In this document: positions 38,960 to 49,531 of the stretch, in pieces
How positions within the stretch are numbered: position 1 is the stretch's first letter
Layout: each line of letters opens with the position of its first letter
Assembly (NCBI RefSeq): GCF_030408775.1
Contig: NZ_CP047210.1
Coordinates: 310,001-374,000, forward strand
Length of the DNA: 64,000 nucleotides
Direction: 5' to 3'
Source of the DNA: Corynebacterium fournieri
GTDB lineage: Bacteria > Actinomycetota > Actinomycetes > Mycobacteriales > Mycobacteriaceae
The notes under the pieces: model-generated
Seen by the model: only the letters and a program-made list of their open reading frames with translations
Database searches by the model: none
Told to the model about the DNA's origin: nothing
Translations under genes and position numbers: made by a program

Positions 38960-39453
38960 GATCCCGGCGAGTGTGGGCCACCGCTGCGGCGCTGGCGCTG
39001 CTGGTGGGCGGCATGCAAATCCGCGACGCGTTGCCCAGCGCCGCTGAGCGCGCGGCGGCGCCGTTTTACTCCGAATCCACCGCGCCGATCATCGGCGCTG
39101 TGCAGGATGTGAACGTCGCGGCCGCGAAAACCTTCAACGGCACCGCCACCGACGCCGACTGGGTCATGGTGGATTACCAATTCGTGCCGGATAAGCAGGT
39201 GCTGCTCGGCGCGGAGATTGAAAGTGCCGACGGCACCGTGTACGCCTCCGCCAACACGGTGGGAAACGCGTGCGGATCCACCTACCCGGGGATGCGCAGC
39301 GAGTGCACGCTTGTCTTTGAGATGCCCGCGGAACAAGCGGAGGGCGCGAAGTTGATGTTGTACGTGAGCAACCAGATGGGCCCGCAGCTTGTGGTGCCGT
39401 TGGGCCAGTTGGCCGCGGAGGCAGACGTGGTGCGTTCGGGGGTGTGGTTGTGA
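38956..39453 (+). CDS. Hypothetical exported protein
   Basis: Protein of 165 residues with an N-terminal signal or anchor (RRVWATAAALALLVGGMQI) and a soluble domain holding two Cys (NACGSTYPGMRSEC), which could form a disulphide outside the cell. The ATG overlaps the previous stop; its own stop overlaps the next GTG. No family recognised. Operon position suggests that the three proteins act together at the envelope. Confidence 0.6.
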   Translation: MRSRRVWATAAALALLVGGMQIRDALPSAAERAAAPFYSESTAPIIGAVQDVNVAAAKTFNGTATDADWVMVDYQFVPDKQVLLGAEIESADGTVYASANTVGNACGSTYPGMRSECTLVFEMPAEQAEGAKLMLYVSNQMGPQLVVPLGQLAAEADVVRSGVWL

Positions 39454-40097
39454 ACAAGCTTTGGTGGGTCAGTGCGCCGGTCGCGGCCGCGCTCATGCTC
39501 GCGGCCTCATCGCAGCCGTATTTCAGCCTGGTGCGCCCGTGGTCGTGGTCGCAGGAGCGCGCGTTCGAGGCTTCTGCCCCCGCGAACTTCGACCTTCCCG
39601 TCGCCAACTTCGACGGCGCCCGCCACGCAGCGGACGTTGAGGTGCTGGGGTTTCAGTCCGTGGAGGACGGACATCAGATCGGCCTGCACGCCCCGGACGG
39701 CTTCACCATCTGGGCGGTACTTACGCAGTGGGGTGCACCGGCAGAATCCGTGCTCGCTGGCTGCCGCATGTGGGTGACGGGTTCGGACGGCAAGGAGTAC
39801 CAGCGCACGGATGCCGTGTTCGGCTCCGTCGTCGATGACTTCAGCTCGCGCTACGGCTGCACACCCCCGGGCGAGGAGGGCCCGACCGTGAGCGCGCCAG
39901 ACATCGGGACGGACGAGATGCAGCTCGACGCCGGGTCGCCGCGCCCGGAGCAGTGGCGCAAGGTCACGCCCTGGGCGCTGCCAGACGGGGTGCAGCCGAC
40001 AAGGCTGCACATCGGGTGGGATTTTCCCCACTACCTCACGATTGAGCTGCCGGCACCGGCAGCCTTCGTGGACCCGGAGCCGCCCGCCGGGGTGTAG
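39450..40097 (+). CDS. Hypothetical exported protein
   Basis: Protein of 215 residues with an N-terminal hydrophobic stretch (LWWVSAPVAAALMLAASSQP) and a soluble part with two Cys (LAGCRMWVTGS; SSRYGCTPPGEEG). GTG 39450 is chosen because it overlaps the upstream stop; GTG 39444 is possible. The last 67 bases overlap the 3' end of the membrane-protein gene on the other strand. No family recognised; likely partner of the two genes before it. Confidence 0.6.
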   Translation: MNKLWWVSAPVAAALMLAASSQPYFSLVRPWSWSQERAFEASAPANFDLPVANFDGARHAADVEVLGFQSVEDGHQIGLHAPDGFTIWAVLTQWGAPAESVLAGCRMWVTGSDGKEYQRTDAVFGSVVDDFSSRYGCTPPGEEGPTVSAPDIGTDEMQLDAGSPRPEQWRKVTPWALPDGVQPTRLHIGWDFPHYLTIELPAPAAFVDPEPPAGV

Positions 40098-41329
40098 CTG
40101 CGGCGCAGGAAGTAGTCCAACCCGGAAGCGATCAGGCATACCACCACCAGCAGGTACACCGCGCGCGCCACAACGAGGATGTACGCGATCACCTGCTCCG
40201 CAACACCGTTGCTGTCCTGCGGGCCCACGACCATCCGGCCAAGTTCCACCACGCCTAGTTCCACACTGGTTGCCAGCATGAACACGATGCAAAACACCGT
40301 CATGGGTACAAGGCCCGCGCGTGCGAGGGTGCGCAGCCCCTTCCAGGTGGTCTTGATGGGGCCAGCGACCGGCTGCAGTGCCTCATCGAGCGCGTGTTTC
40401 GCCTCTCCCCGCGCTGCTTTGCGCATGCGGGAGCGCATGCTTGTCGACCCCTCCGGTGCCCCCTTCTCCTCCTTAGCCTCTTTTGCTGCCAGGGTTGTGC
40501 CGAAGATCACCGCACCGAGCGTGAGCCACGCGACCGGGATGGTCACCAGCTGGTTCAGTGCCGACAGGTGGGCGGCGAGCCAGTCCCATGCGCTACCAAG
40601 CACACCGGTGTGTTCGGAAAGATCCGTTTTGAGCTCTTCATAGCGCTGGTGCGCTGGTGCGAGCCCACGGCGGCTCAGCGCCCAATCCTGCACAGCGCTG
40701 AGGCGGTTGGTAATGAACACCGACACTGTGGCCATCCACAGCACTTCCAGGTAGGCGGCGAGGTAAGTAAATCCCAGTCCCTTTTCCGCCAGCGCGAAGT
40801 AGCCGATGATTTTGCGCAACACGATGGTGCCTGCGATCAACGCGATCAGCGCCGCAGTGTCGTCGACGAATGCGCGGGAGAAATCGGCGTCGAAGCCCTG
40901 GTTGAAGTACTCGTCGTTGGTGACCGCCCGCCGGAAGGCGGCGAGGTCTTCCTTGAGCAGCCCGTGCGTGGCGTAGACGGTGAGGAAGGAGATGAGCATG
41001 CCGCCGGCGGACAACACGCGCACTCGGGTGGACGTCTCCGCCCGGTCCGGAAATGTTGCCGACAGAAACGGCAGGGAGGGCCGCAGCAGCCAGAGCGAAA
41101 CAATAATGGACAGCATCACCGACAGCGGTGCCAGCGGCATGATCAGGCTGGCGGCGAGGCTGCTGTAGCTGGATACCCAGACAGCAATCCAGACCACGGC
41201 TTGGCGCCCGGCAAGTCCGAGGCAGATTGCGGTGACCAACTGGGGCAGGTGGCGCAGCAACAACACGGCAGCTCGGGCCGGAATTATAAGGCTTTCCGCG
41301 GCGAAATCGCGCAGCGCGGGGGCGGTCAT
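40031..41329 (-). CDS. Multi-pass membrane protein of unknown function
   Basis: Protein of 432 residues with about seven to eight hydrophobic segments (for example IAVWVSSYSSLAASLIMPLA, LSVMLSIIVSLWLL, FCIVFMLATSVELGVVELG and LVVARAVYLLVVVCLIASGL). A basic loop lies in the middle (SMRSRMRKAARGEAKHALD). No transporter signature is recognised. ATG 41329 lies six bases after a TACACT box (41336-41341), so a leaderless start is likely; the open frame continues upstream without a ribosome site. The 3' end overlaps the convergent gene by 67 bases. Confidence 0.65.
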   Translation of the reverse strand: MTAPALRDFAAESLIIPARAAVLLLRHLPQLVTAICLGLAGRQAVVWIAVWVSSYSSLAASLIMPLAPLSVMLSIIVSLWLLRPSLPFLSATFPDRAETSTRVRVLSAGGMLISFLTVYATHGLLKEDLAAFRRAVTNDEYFNQGFDADFSRAFVDDTAALIALIAGTIVLRKIIGYFALAEKGLGFTYLAAYLEVLWMATVSVFITNRLSAVQDWALSRRGLAPAHQRYEELKTDLSEHTGVLGSAWDWLAAHLSALNQLVTIPVAWLTLGAVIFGTTLAAKEAKEEKGAPEGSTSMRSRMRKAARGEAKHALDEALQPVAGPIKTTWKGLRTLARAGLVPMTVFCIVFMLATSVELGVVELGRMVVGPQDSNGVAEQVIAYILVVARAVYLLVVVCLIASGLDYFLRRSYTPAGGSGSTKAAGAGSSIVR

Positions 41330-41553
41330 GGCAGCAGTGTAACCGGAGGGACGTCGCCACGCATTTGCTTTTCCGCAGACCTTTGGGGTAGTTTTGCGGA
41401 GGTTTCGCCCGTATCTTGCGGTGCGAAGTACGACGAACTCCATGCGACTCGTTCACACGGTAGTTCATGCAATCGGCAGGGCCCCGAAGAAGAGCCCCCA
41501 TTTTTGCATGTATGGCCTAGTGTGTGCGGGAAGCGCCAACAGAAAGGGCATCA

Positions 41554-41925
41554 ATGCCTACTATTCAGCAGCTGGTCCGCAAGGGCCGCCACGACAAGTC
41601 CACCAAGGTGGCAACCGCTGCGCTGAAGGGTTCCCCGCAGCGTCGCGGCGTGTGCACCCGCGTGTACACCACCACTCCGAAGAAGCCGAACTCTGCTCTG
41701 CGAAAGGTCGCCCGTGTGCGCCTGACCTCCGGCATCGAGGTTTCCGCATACATCCCGGGCGAGGGCCACAACCTGCAGGAGCACTCCATGGTGCTCGTGC
41801 GCGGCGGTCGTGTGAAGGACCTGCCGGGTGTGCGCTACAAGATCATCCGCGGCGCGCTGGACACCCAGGGCGTGAAGGATCGCAAGCAGGCTCGCTCCCG
41901 TTACGGCGCGAAGAAGGGACAGTAA
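41554..41925 (+). CDS. rpsL: 30S ribosomal protein S12
   Basis: S12 of 123 residues, part of the decoding centre. It has [20 protein letters not shown], the [17 protein letters not shown] loop with the streptomycin-relevant Lys, and [16 protein letters not shown] with the second one; both are wild type. The ATG follows AGAAAGGGC; upstream in-frame GTG 41524 lacks a ribosome site. A 224-base gap before it carries a possible -10 (TATCTT, 41412-41417) and no clear gene. First gene of the str operon. Confidence 0.96.
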   Translation: MPTIQQLVRKGRHDKSTKVATAALKGSPQRRGVCTRVYTTTPKKPNSALRKVARVRLTSGIEVSAYIPGEGHNLQEHSMVLVRGGRVKDLPGVRYKIIRGALDTQGVKDRKQARSRYGAKKGQ

Positions 41926-41928
41926 ACA

Positions 41929-42396
<468 letters not shown>

Positions 42397-42422
42397 TCGC
42401 TGGAGCCCGGCGATGCTGGAGC

Positions 42423-42480
42423 ACCCGGAAACTGCATACCCGCTTCCACAGGGAGCGAGCCACTGCGTTTCCGGGTTTTT
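42423..42480 (+). terminator. Terminator-like hairpin between rpsG and fusA
   Basis: ACCCGGAAAC (42423-42432) pairs with GTTTCCGGGT (42467-42476), followed by TTTTCC. The loop is long (34 bases), so it may be a partial terminator. Confidence 0.6.
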
Positions 42481-42598
42481 CCAGCTGAGTCGAACCTCAC
42501 GCTGCCGTTTCAGAGATGAAGTGGCAGAATTGACAAAGGACAACTGACCGACAACGGCGCCGCAAGGCGTCGACGACTTCAAAGTTGGGGTAATCAAC

Positions 42599-44722
42599 GT
42601 GGCACAAGAAGTGCTTAAGGATCTTGCAAAGGTCCGCAACATCGGCATCATGGCCCACATCGATGCTGGTAAGACGACCACCACCGAGCGCATCCTCTTC
42701 TACACGGGTATCAACCGCAAGGTTGGCGAGACCCACGACGGTGGCGCGACCACCGACTGGATGGAGCAGGAGAAGGAGCGCGGCATCACCATTACGTCCG
42801 CTGCCGTGACCTGCTTCTGGAACAACAACCAGATCAACATCATCGACACCCCGGGCCACGTGGACTTCACCGTCGAGGTGGAGCGCTCCCTGCGCGTGCT
42901 TGACGGCGCTGTTGCCGTGTTCGACGGCAAGGAGGGCGTTGAGCCGCAGTCCGAGCAGGTGTGGCGTCAGGCAGCCAAGTACGACGTTCCGCGCATCTGC
43001 TTCGTTAACAAGATGGACAAGCTGGGCGCCGACTTCTTCTACACGGTGGGCACCATCGTTGACCGCCTCGGTGCGAAGCCGTTGGTTATGCAGATCCCGA
43101 TCGGCGCCGAGGACGACTTTGACGGCGTCATCGACCTGCTCGAGATGAAGGCGCTCGTGTGGCCGGGCAGGGTCGAGACCGGCACCCCGCCGCAGATCCA
43201 GGAGATCCCGGCTGAGCTCAAGGACAAGGCTGAGGAGTACCGCGAGAAGCTGCTCGAGAGCGTTGCTGAGTCCGACGAAGAGCTCATGGAGAAGTACTTC
43301 GGCGGCGAAGAGCTGACCATCGACGAGATCAAGGGCGCTATCCGCAAGCTCACCGTCAACTCCGAGATCTACCCGGTCTACTGCGGCTCCGCTTACCGCA
43401 ACAAGGGCATCGAGCCGGTGCTCGACGCTGTTGTGGACTTCCTGCCGAGCCCGATGGATGTCGGCGAGGTGCACGGCACCTCTGTCGACGGCACCGAGGA
43501 CCTGACCCGTAAGCCGTCCGTGGAGGAGCCGTTCTCCGCTCTGGCGTTCAAGATCGCCGTCCACCCGTTCTTCGGCAAGCTCACCTACGTGCGCGTCTAC
43601 TCCGGCCAGGCCATCCCGGGCGAGCAGATGCTCAACTCCACGAAGTCCAAGAAGGAGCGCGTGGGCAAGCTCTTCCAGATGCACGCGAACAAGGAGAACC
43701 CGGTCGAGCACGCTGACGCCGGCAACATCTACGCGTTCATCGGTCTGAAGGAAACCACCACGGGTGACACCCTGTGCAACCCGGACCACCCGATCATCCT
43801 GGAGTCCATGGACTTCCCGGATCCGGTGATCCAGGTGGCCATCGAGCCGAAAACCAAGGCTGACCAGGAGAAGCTGGGCACCGCTATTCAGAAGCTCGCC
43901 GAGGAGGACCCGACCTTCACCGTCAAGCTGGACGACGAGACCGGCCAGACCGTCATCGGCGGCATGGGCGAGCTGCACCTCGACGTCCTGGTGGACCGCA
44001 TGAAGCGCGAGTTCAAGGTTGAGGCGAACATCGGTTCCCCGCAGGTTGCGTACCGTGAGACCATCCGCAAGAAGGTCGAGTCCCTGGACTACACCCACAA
44101 GAAGCAGACGGGTGGTTCCGGCCAGTTCGCGAAGGTCATCGTCACCATCGAGCCGTACAGCCCGGACCCGGAAGAGCTGGAAGAGGGCGAGTCCGCTTCC
44201 TACAAGTTCGAGAATGCCGTCACCGGCGGCCGCGTGCCGAAGGAGTACATCCCGTCCGTGGACGCTGGTATCCAGGACGCGATGCAGTACGGCTTCCTCG
44301 CCGGCTTCCCGCTGGTGAACATCAAGGCCACCCTCGAGGACGGCGCCTACCACGACGTCGACTCCTCCGAGATGGCGTTCAAGCTCGCCGGCTCCCAGGT
44401 GCTGAAGGAAGCCGTGGCAAAGGCGAAGCCGGTTCTGCTCGAGCCGGTCATGGCCGTCGAGGTTGTTACTCCTGAGGAGTACATGGGCACCGTCAACGGC
44501 GACATCTCTTCTCGCCGTGGCCAGGTCTACGCAATGGAGGACCGCTCCGGCGCGAAGGTCGTCAAGGCGAAGGTGCCGCTGTCCGAGATGTTCGGCTACA
44601 TCGGCGACCTGCGTTCCTCTACTGCTGGTCGTGCGAACTTCACCATGGTGTTCGACTCCTACGCTGAGGTTCCGCAGTCCGTCGCGCAGGACATCATCGA
44701 CGAGCGCAACGGCAACAAGTAA
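42599..44722 (+). CDS. fusA: Elongation factor G
   Basis: EF-G of 707 residues, the GTPase that drives translocation. G1 is [10 protein letters not shown] (about residues 19-28), switch I ends in [10 protein letters not shown]3 is DTPGHVDF and G4 is [10 protein letters not shown]; domain IV has [23 protein letters not shown] start with only a weak GGGG upstream. It follows rpsG after 202 bases and is followed by a 324-base gap and tuf. Confidence 0.97.
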   Translation: MAQEVLKDLAKVRNIGIMAHIDAGKTTTTERILFYTGINRKVGETHDGGATTDWMEQEKERGITITSAAVTCFWNNNQINIIDTPGHVDFTVEVERSLRVLDGAVAVFDGKEGVEPQSEQVWRQAAKYDVPRICFVNKMDKLGADFFYTVGTIVDRLGAKPLVMQIPIGAEDDFDGVIDLLEMKALVWPGRVETGTPPQIQEIPAELKDKAEEYREKLLESVAESDEELMEKYFGGEELTIDEIKGAIRKLTVNSEIYPVYCGSAYRNKGIEPVLDAVVDFLPSPMDVGEVHGTSVDGTEDLTRKPSVEEPFSALAFKIAVHPFFGKLTYVRVYSGQAIPGEQMLNSTKSKKERVGKLFQMHANKENPVEHADAGNIYAFIGLKETTTGDTLCNPDHPIILESMDFPDPVIQVAIEPKTKADQEKLGTAIQKLAEEDPTFTVKLDDETGQTVIGGMGELHLDVLVDRMKREFKVEANIGSPQVAYRETIRKKVESLDYTHKKQTGGSGQFAKVIVTIEPYSPDPEELEEGESASYKFENAVTGGRVPKEYIPSVDAGIQDAMQYGFLAGFPLVNIKATLEDGAYHDVDSSEMAFKLAGSQVLKEAVAKAKPVLLEPVMAVEVVTPEEYMGTVNGDISSRRGQVYAMEDRSGAKVVKAKVPLSEMFGYIGDLRSSTAGRANFTMVFDSYAEVPQSVAQDIIDERNGNK

Positions 44723-45046
44723 GTTGCCTCCCTTCCTCCCCGGGCAACTGCATCGCGTGCCAGCGGTGTAGGGCGATTGTCCCGGGGAAGGAGCCCCGGA
44801 GGGCAGCGGCTGTGCTGAAGTACCGCCAGCGTGTTGGCGGTGTTTGAGCCGGCCGTTACCCTCTAGGTCGATCCGGGGGAAACGGCGGCGCCGGTTTGAA
44901 AACTGGTCGCTGAATACCTAGGATCTTGTAACTGGCACATTGTGAAATGGCTCCCGTTTCGTACCCATCAACGGATACGGGCCGGGGCGTGTACAAACCA
45001 CGTGGTTGCGAAGACCGTAGCCACCTGAAGTCCAGGAGGACATACC
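44723..45046 (+). promoter_or_regulatory. fusA-tuf intergenic region with tuf promoter
   Basis: This 324-base gap holds a TTGAAA (44896-44901) and TAGGAT (44919-44924) pair spaced 17 bases, a good tuf promoter that gives a leader of about 115 bases. Upstream of it are a long GC-rich hairpin around CCCCGGG / CCCGGGG (44737-44786) and a smaller one, ACCGCCA / TGGCGGT (44822-44841) followed by GTTT, which may stop transcription from fusA. No gene is seen. Confidence 0.6.
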
Positions 45047-46237
45047 TTGTCTAAGGAAAAGTTCGAGCGCACTAAGCCGCACGTGAACATCGGCACCATC
45101 GGTCACGTCGACCACGGCAAGACCACCACTACCGCCGCTATCACCAAGGTGCTGGCAGACGCTTACCCGGATGAGAACAAGGCTTTCGCCTTCGACACCA
45201 TCGATAAGGCTCCGGAGGAGCGCGAGCGCGGTATTACCATCAACATCTCCCACGTGGAGTACAACACCCCGAAGCGCCACTACGCTCACGTGGACGCTCC
45301 GGGCCACGCCGACTACATCAAGAACATGATTACCGGCGCTGCTCAGATGGACGGCGCAATCCTCGTGGTTGCTGCTACCGACGGCCCGATGCCGCAGACC
45401 CGCGAGCACGTGCTGCTGGCTCGCCAGGTTGGCGTTCCGTACATCCTCGTTGCGCTGAACAAGTGCGACATGGTTGACGACGAGGAGATCATCGAGCTCG
45501 TCGAGATGGAGGTCCGCGAGCTGCTGGCCGAGCAGGACTACGACGAGGAAGCTCCGATCGTCCACATCTCCGCTCTGAAGGCTCTCGAGGGCGACGAGAA
45601 GTGGGTTCAGTCCGTCGTGGACCTCATGCAGGCTTGCGACGACGCCATCCCGGATCCGGAGCGCGAGACCGACAAGCCGTTCCTGATGCCGATCGAGGAC
45701 ATCTTCACGATTTCCGGCCGCGGTACCGTGGTTACCGGTCGTGTGGAGCGTGGCGTGCTCAACCTCAACGACGAGGTCGAGATCATCGGTATCCGCGAGA
45801 AGGCGCAGAAGACCACCGTCACCTCCATCGAGATGTTCAACAAGCTTCTCGACACCGCTGAGGCCGGCGACAACGCTGCTCTGCTGCTGCGTGGCCTGAA
45901 GCGTGAGGACGTCGAGCGTGGCCAGGTTGTCATCGCTCCGGGCGCTTACACCCCGCACTCCAAGTTCGAGGGTTCCGTCTACGTCCTGTCCAAGGACGAG
46001 GGCGGCCGCCACACCCCGTTCTTCGACAACTACCGTCCGCAGTTCTACTTCCGCACCACCGACGTGACCGGTGTTGTGAAGCTGCCGGAGGGCACCGAGA
46101 TGGTCATGCCGGGCGACAACGTCGACATGAGCGTTGAGCTCATCCAGGCTGTCGCGATGGACGAGGGCCTGCGCTTCGCTATCCGCGAGGGCTCCCGCAC
46201 CGTCGGCGCTGGCCGCGTTACCAAGATCCTCGACTAA
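45047..46237 (+). CDS. tuf: Elongation factor Tu
   Basis: EF-Tu of 396 residues, which brings aminoacyl-tRNA to the ribosome. G1 is GHVDHGKTT, switch I has [13 protein letters not shown]3 DAPGHADY and G4 [28 protein letters not shown] is in domain 3. The TTG start is set by CAGGAGG seven bases upstream. A terminator follows. Only one copy is seen here. Confidence 0.98.
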   Translation: MSKEKFERTKPHVNIGTIGHVDHGKTTTTAAITKVLADAYPDENKAFAFDTIDKAPEERERGITINISHVEYNTPKRHYAHVDAPGHADYIKNMITGAAQMDGAILVVAATDGPMPQTREHVLLARQVGVPYILVALNKCDMVDDEEIIELVEMEVRELLAEQDYDEEAPIVHISALKALEGDEKWVQSVVDLMQACDDAIPDPERETDKPFLMPIEDIFTISGRGTVVTGRVERGVLNLNDEVEIIGIREKAQKTTVTSIEMFNKLLDTAEAGDNAALLLRGLKREDVERGQVVIAPGAYTPHSKFEGSVYVLSKDEGGRHTPFFDNYRPQFYFRTTDVTGVVKLPEGTEMVMPGDNVDMSVELIQAVAMDEGLRFAIREGSRTVGAGRVTKILD

Positions 46238-46267
46238 TTCGAGCCTTGGCTTAACCGCCTGACGCTT

Positions 46268-46300
46268 AACGCCGCTCTTCCCGCTGGGGATGGCGGCGTT
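46268..46300 (+). terminator. Terminator after tuf
   Basis: AACGCCGC pairs with GCGGCGTT around a 17-base loop; TTTCGTCGTTT follows. Confidence 0.7.
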
Positions 46301-46369
46301 TTCGTCGTTTCTGCAACGTTCGAACCGTCTGGACGCCCGTTTGCGCACGCGGTGCTCTACGTTGGATGG

Positions 46370-47092
46370 GTGCACGATCCCACCCGAATTCCCCGTCTCA
46401 TGGCCGCGCTGCAAGACGCATGGGAGGGGCAGCCCGATCTCTCCCTGCCAGCATTTCTGAGCATGCTGGCCCACCGCGGGATGTCTTGGTCGACGTCCGA
46501 GGAGGAGCTCTTGGCGCTTCTCGACGACCTCCGGTGCTCCCATCCCGCTCTCATCGACAGCCCGCCCGCTGCACCCACGCTGCTGACTACTGACCAGCCG
46601 CGCATGGTGGTGACGCTAACCCGGTTCGGCGCTGATTCGAACGGTGCAGGCCAACCGTGCCTTGTGGCGCGCAACGCGGAGGATCCGCAGCGGATGCCGG
46701 CCGTGTGGCGATACTCCGCGCTCAGGCCAACCGGACCGGGCCGTCCGTTGGTGGTCGCGGATGAGGAGGGGGTGGAACACCGGCTGGGCGTCGTCGAGAT
46801 GGCCAGCTCGTTTGCAGACCGCACCGCGGACTCGAAAGGGATTTCCGGTCTCGCAAGCGACGAGATTGGGTCTTCGCGCTGGCTTCTGCTGTTTGCGGAC
46901 GGCACCCGCGGCATCCTTGGACCGCGTCTTCGCCTCTGGCAGACGCAGGGACGCGAAACGGTGCTTACCACTTCGGCCTGGGAGCGAGTCGAGGAATGCG
47001 CGCCTGGGCGCGAAATGGTGATAGCCCCAGCCGGCGGCGGAAAGCGTCGTCGGCTGGGGCGATTACAGGAGCTGCTGCTGTTGGAGCGCTAG
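46370..47092 (+). CDS. Hypothetical protein
   Basis: Protein of 240 residues, soluble, starting HDPTRIPRLMAALQDAWEGQ after the GTG, with LPAFLSMLAHRGMSWSTSEE, PCLVARNAEDPQRMPAVWRY and SSRWLLLFADGTRGILGPR. No domain recognised; conserved-looking hypothetical at the tuf 3' side. GTG 46370 is preferred because TACGTT (46358-46363) ends six bases before it, giving a leaderless message; an in-frame GTG at 46352 would lie upstream of the -10 box. The 3' end overlaps the Asp23 operon by four bases. Confidence 0.55.
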   Translation: MHDPTRIPRLMAALQDAWEGQPDLSLPAFLSMLAHRGMSWSTSEEELLALLDDLRCSHPALIDSPPAAPTLLTTDQPRMVVTLTRFGADSNGAGQPCLVARNAEDPQRMPAVWRYSALRPTGPGRPLVVADEEGVEHRLGVVEMASSFADRTADSKGISGLASDEIGSSRWLLLFADGTRGILGPRLRLWQTQGRETVLTTSAWERVEECAPGREMVIAPAGGGKRRRLGRLQELLLLER

Positions 47093-47649
47093 GCAGTCAC
47101 TCGGTCCAGGTGCAGCTTCCACACCGTGTCTAGCTCCATGGTGTGGTTGGCCATGCGGAAGTCCTGGTCCGCGGCCTCGATCATGCGAACGGCATCCTCA
47201 AAGGGATAGTCCGGGTTACCAACGACGGTGAACGTAGCGGTCGGGCGCTGGCCCACCATCGCCACCTTGCTGGACGCGCGTTGGATCTCGTTCGCGTGCT
47301 CCAGGGAGGCACAGGCCGCCTCAGAGACGCGCTGGACGTTGACAATCGTCTCGCCGTGCTCCGGATCCGCCGGCACGATGCCGCGGTTGGAAAACGCGCG
47401 GGAGCGAATGTTAGCCAACAAAATCCACAGCCCCAGCACCGCGGCTACGATCGCCGCGATGATCAGCGCGGTGACGTAGGCCTCACTGTCGACCAGGTCG
47501 ATCAAGCGGGTGCGGTCGAGGTACTCAGCCGCGTCGATGAGGTAGGGGATGTCCCAATACTCGGCGACCGGGATGAGCCCTGCAGCGATGAGCAGCAGAG
47601 CCACCACGAAGACGATCAGGCGGTTGAAGAAACTCAGCGTCTTAGTCAT
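47089..47649 (-). CDS. AmaP-like alkaline-shock membrane anchor protein
   Basis: Protein of 186 residues with two membrane helices (LIVFVVALLLIAAGLIPVAE; AYVTALIIAAIVAAVLGLWI) and a C-terminal soluble domain (GETIVNVQRVSEAACASLEH; RPTATFTVVGNPDYPF). This matches the layout of AmaP, which anchors Asp23 at the membrane in Gram-positive bacteria. It is the last gene of a six-gene operon and overlaps the one before it by four bases. An anchoring role is inferred from the layout and neighbours. Confidence 0.7.
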   Translation of the reverse strand: MTKTLSFFNRLIVFVVALLLIAAGLIPVAEYWDIPYLIDAAEYLDRTRLIDLVDSEAYVTALIIAAIVAAVLGLWILLANIRSRAFSNRGIVPADPEHGETIVNVQRVSEAACASLEHANEIQRASSKVAMVGQRPTATFTVVGNPDYPFEDAVRMIEAADQDFRMANHTMELDTVWKLHLDRVTA

Positions 47650-48311
47650 CGCGTCACCTCCGGGGTGTTCGGGGCGGGCTCCGCCGCCGGGCGGGTGTTG
47701 CGCTGTGCCGCTGCCTGCTGCGTGGCCGGGTTGGACAGCAACTTGACCGATACTGCTGGCGGAGTGCGCAAAGCGTGGAACTCGTTGTTCAGGGCACGAG
47801 TCACGCGCTCCTGCATGGCGGGGCCGGAGCCGTCATCCACGACTTGCACCTTCACAGACTTGCGGTTCGCCTTCGTTTGAACCTGCTCGCCGCCGAGGTC
47901 CCCGCGCGTGGTGTACGTGGCCTTGCGGGCGACGTCCACCGGGCGGGTCCAGATAGAGGCGGGAGAGTTCACCCGCACGTAGCCGTGCGGACGCGGCTTG
48001 AATGTGAAAAACAGAAGGATCAAACCGAGCAACACAAGGATGATGCCCACCGTCACCGCCACGACGTCGGAAGCGAACGATCCGAGGAAGTTCCACGTGC
48101 GGCCGAGCCAGGAATCAGCCAGCGACTCGTCCCCGTAGAAGTGGTACCAGATGTCTCGAGCGGCCACACCGGACAGCGCGAGCAGCAGCAGGCTGGTCAG
48201 CACCGCGAGCCAACGGGACGCCGGGTTGCCCAGCGGCTCGTCGCCCGGGTGCGGTCCAACGGCGCGGCTCTGCTCAGCCACGGCGGGCGTGGCGTTAGCG
48301 GGAGCGGTCAT
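47646..48311 (-). CDS. DUF6286-type membrane protein of the Asp23 cluster
   Basis: Protein of 221 residues with two membrane helices (WLAVLTSLLLLALSGVAARD; VVAVTVGIILVLLGLILLFF) followed by a soluble domain (PHGYVRVNSPASIWTRPVDV; SVKVQVVDDGSGPAMQERVT). This is the DUF6286 arrangement found in actinobacterial Asp23/Gls24 operons. It overlaps its upstream neighbour by 17 bases and its downstream one by four. Probably a second membrane anchor; function otherwise unknown. Confidence 0.7.
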   Translation of the reverse strand: MTAPANATPAVAEQSRAVGPHPGDEPLGNPASRWLAVLTSLLLLALSGVAARDIWYHFYGDESLADSWLGRTWNFLGSFASDVVAVTVGIILVLLGLILLFFTFKPRPHGYVRVNSPASIWTRPVDVARKATYTTRGDLGGEQVQTKANRKSVKVQVVDDGSGPAMQERVTRALNNEFHALRTPPAVSVKLLSNPATQQAAAQRNTRPAAEPAPNTPEVTR

Positions 48312-49275
48312 AGTACTTCACCACCGGTTCAATCGTGATCTGCTTAAGCGGCTTCGGCGCGGGCGCCGTAGGGACAACCACCGGCTGCGGGGCCGGTGCG
48401 GAAGCGATCGGCGTGCGCTTGACCGGTTCCACCGTGATGGGTTTAAGCGGCTGGCGGTTGACCGTAATCTGCTTCAGCGGAGCGCGGCGAGGCACAGGTA
48501 CCTCGCGCGGCGGGGCGAAGCGCACGACCTCCACCGGCTTGAGCGCCTGCAACGGCGGCAACTGCGGGTGGCTGGGCACGACCTCGCGTGAGCGCGGCGC
48601 CCACGGCTGAATCGGCTCGGGCGGGAACGGCACGCGCGCCTCGGTGGGGGAGGTGTGGATCGCAGCGAGGCGCTGCGGCTCAGGTACCTCCGGGGAGAAC
48701 GTGCGCACCGGCTCCGGAGTGTCCACGCCTTCAACGCGGACGGGAGCAGGTGTGTTGGGGTGTGCCACCTCGAGCGGGGCAGGAACGACAACGCCGCGCA
48801 TGTCTTCCACGAGGGAGCGCGCCTGAATTTCGGCGAGTTCCTCGCGCGGCTTGGTCACGGGGTGCTCCACGCGGGTGGAAGAGACCTCGATGGGGGTCGG
48901 GATCACGAACGCTTCGTGCTCCGCCACCTGGTCCCAGGTCACGCGGCCGGTGTCGGGGAGGGTTTCCACGTTGGCCACCGTGACTTTCACGCGGGAGACG
49001 TCCAAGCCCACCAGCGTGCGAATGTGCGCGATGATGGTCGCGCGCACGGCATCGGTAATGGCAGCGACCGGAGCGGGGTAGGAGGTGGCAATTTCGGTGT
49101 CCACCGCCACAGAGCCCGTCGCTTGGTCCAGCCGGGCGTTGATGCGCGGGAAGCTGCGTCCCGCGAGTCCGGCCAGTTTTGCGTCGATGGTCCGGCACCC
49201 CGGCACCGCCGCAGCTGCCACCTCAGCCACGCGCTCGATGGTGCGCTCACTGACGTGGTAGAAGGAGTTATCCAT
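48295..49275 (-). CDS. Asp23/Gls24-type protein with long proline-rich C-terminus
   Basis: Protein of 326 residues. The first 125 residues form an Asp23-like domain (ERTIERVAEVAAAAVPGCRT; TDAVRATIIAHIRTLVGLDV; VKVTVANVE). The rest is a Pro/Val/Arg-rich region with repeats such as LKQITV, LKPITVEPVKRTPI and LKQITIEPVVK. No membrane helix, so it presumably binds the anchors encoded downstream. The Pro-rich extension is unusual for the family and may be a docking arm. Confidence 0.7.
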   Translation of the reverse strand: MDNSFYHVSERTIERVAEVAAAAVPGCRTIDAKLAGLAGRSFPRINARLDQATGSVAVDTEIATSYPAPVAAITDAVRATIIAHIRTLVGLDVSRVKVTVANVETLPDTGRVTWDQVAEHEAFVIPTPIEVSSTRVEHPVTKPREELAEIQARSLVEDMRGVVVPAPLEVAHPNTPAPVRVEGVDTPEPVRTFSPEVPEPQRLAAIHTSPTEARVPFPPEPIQPWAPRSREVVPSHPQLPPLQALKPVEVVRFAPPREVPVPRRAPLKQITVNRQPLKPITVEPVKRTPIASAPAPQPVVVPTAPAPKPLKQITIEPVVKYYDRSR

Positions 49276-49475
49276 TAGCTTCGGCCTCTGCCGGTGCCAT
49301 TACCCAGGGCCGCGGACAGATCCAGGCGGCCGTCGAGCTGGGCCCCGACAACCCCGCCGATGATGGTGAACAGCAGCAGCCAGAGCAGGCCCGGCCAGCC
49401 GCCGAAGGTGACAAAGAAGGCGATGACGGCACCGATGATGATGCCGGCGAGTGCCTTGTTAGAGAAAAGATTCAT
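49275..49475 (-). CDS. DUF2273-type small membrane protein
   Basis: Protein of 66 residues with two tightly packed hydrophobic segments (ALAGIIIGAVIAFFVTFGGW; GLLWLLLFTIIGGVVGAQLD), as in DUF2273 proteins of Asp23 operons. It shares one base with the next start. It probably helps to hold the Asp23 proteins at the membrane. Confidence 0.65.
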   Translation of the reverse strand: MNLFSNKALAGIIIGAVIAFFVTFGGWPGLLWLLLFTIIGGVVGAQLDGRLDLSAALGNGTGRGRS

Positions 49476-49531
49476 AATAAAACCACGTTTCGGGTTATGA
49501 GGTTGGGCGAACAGCGTGGCTGCGCAAGCTG

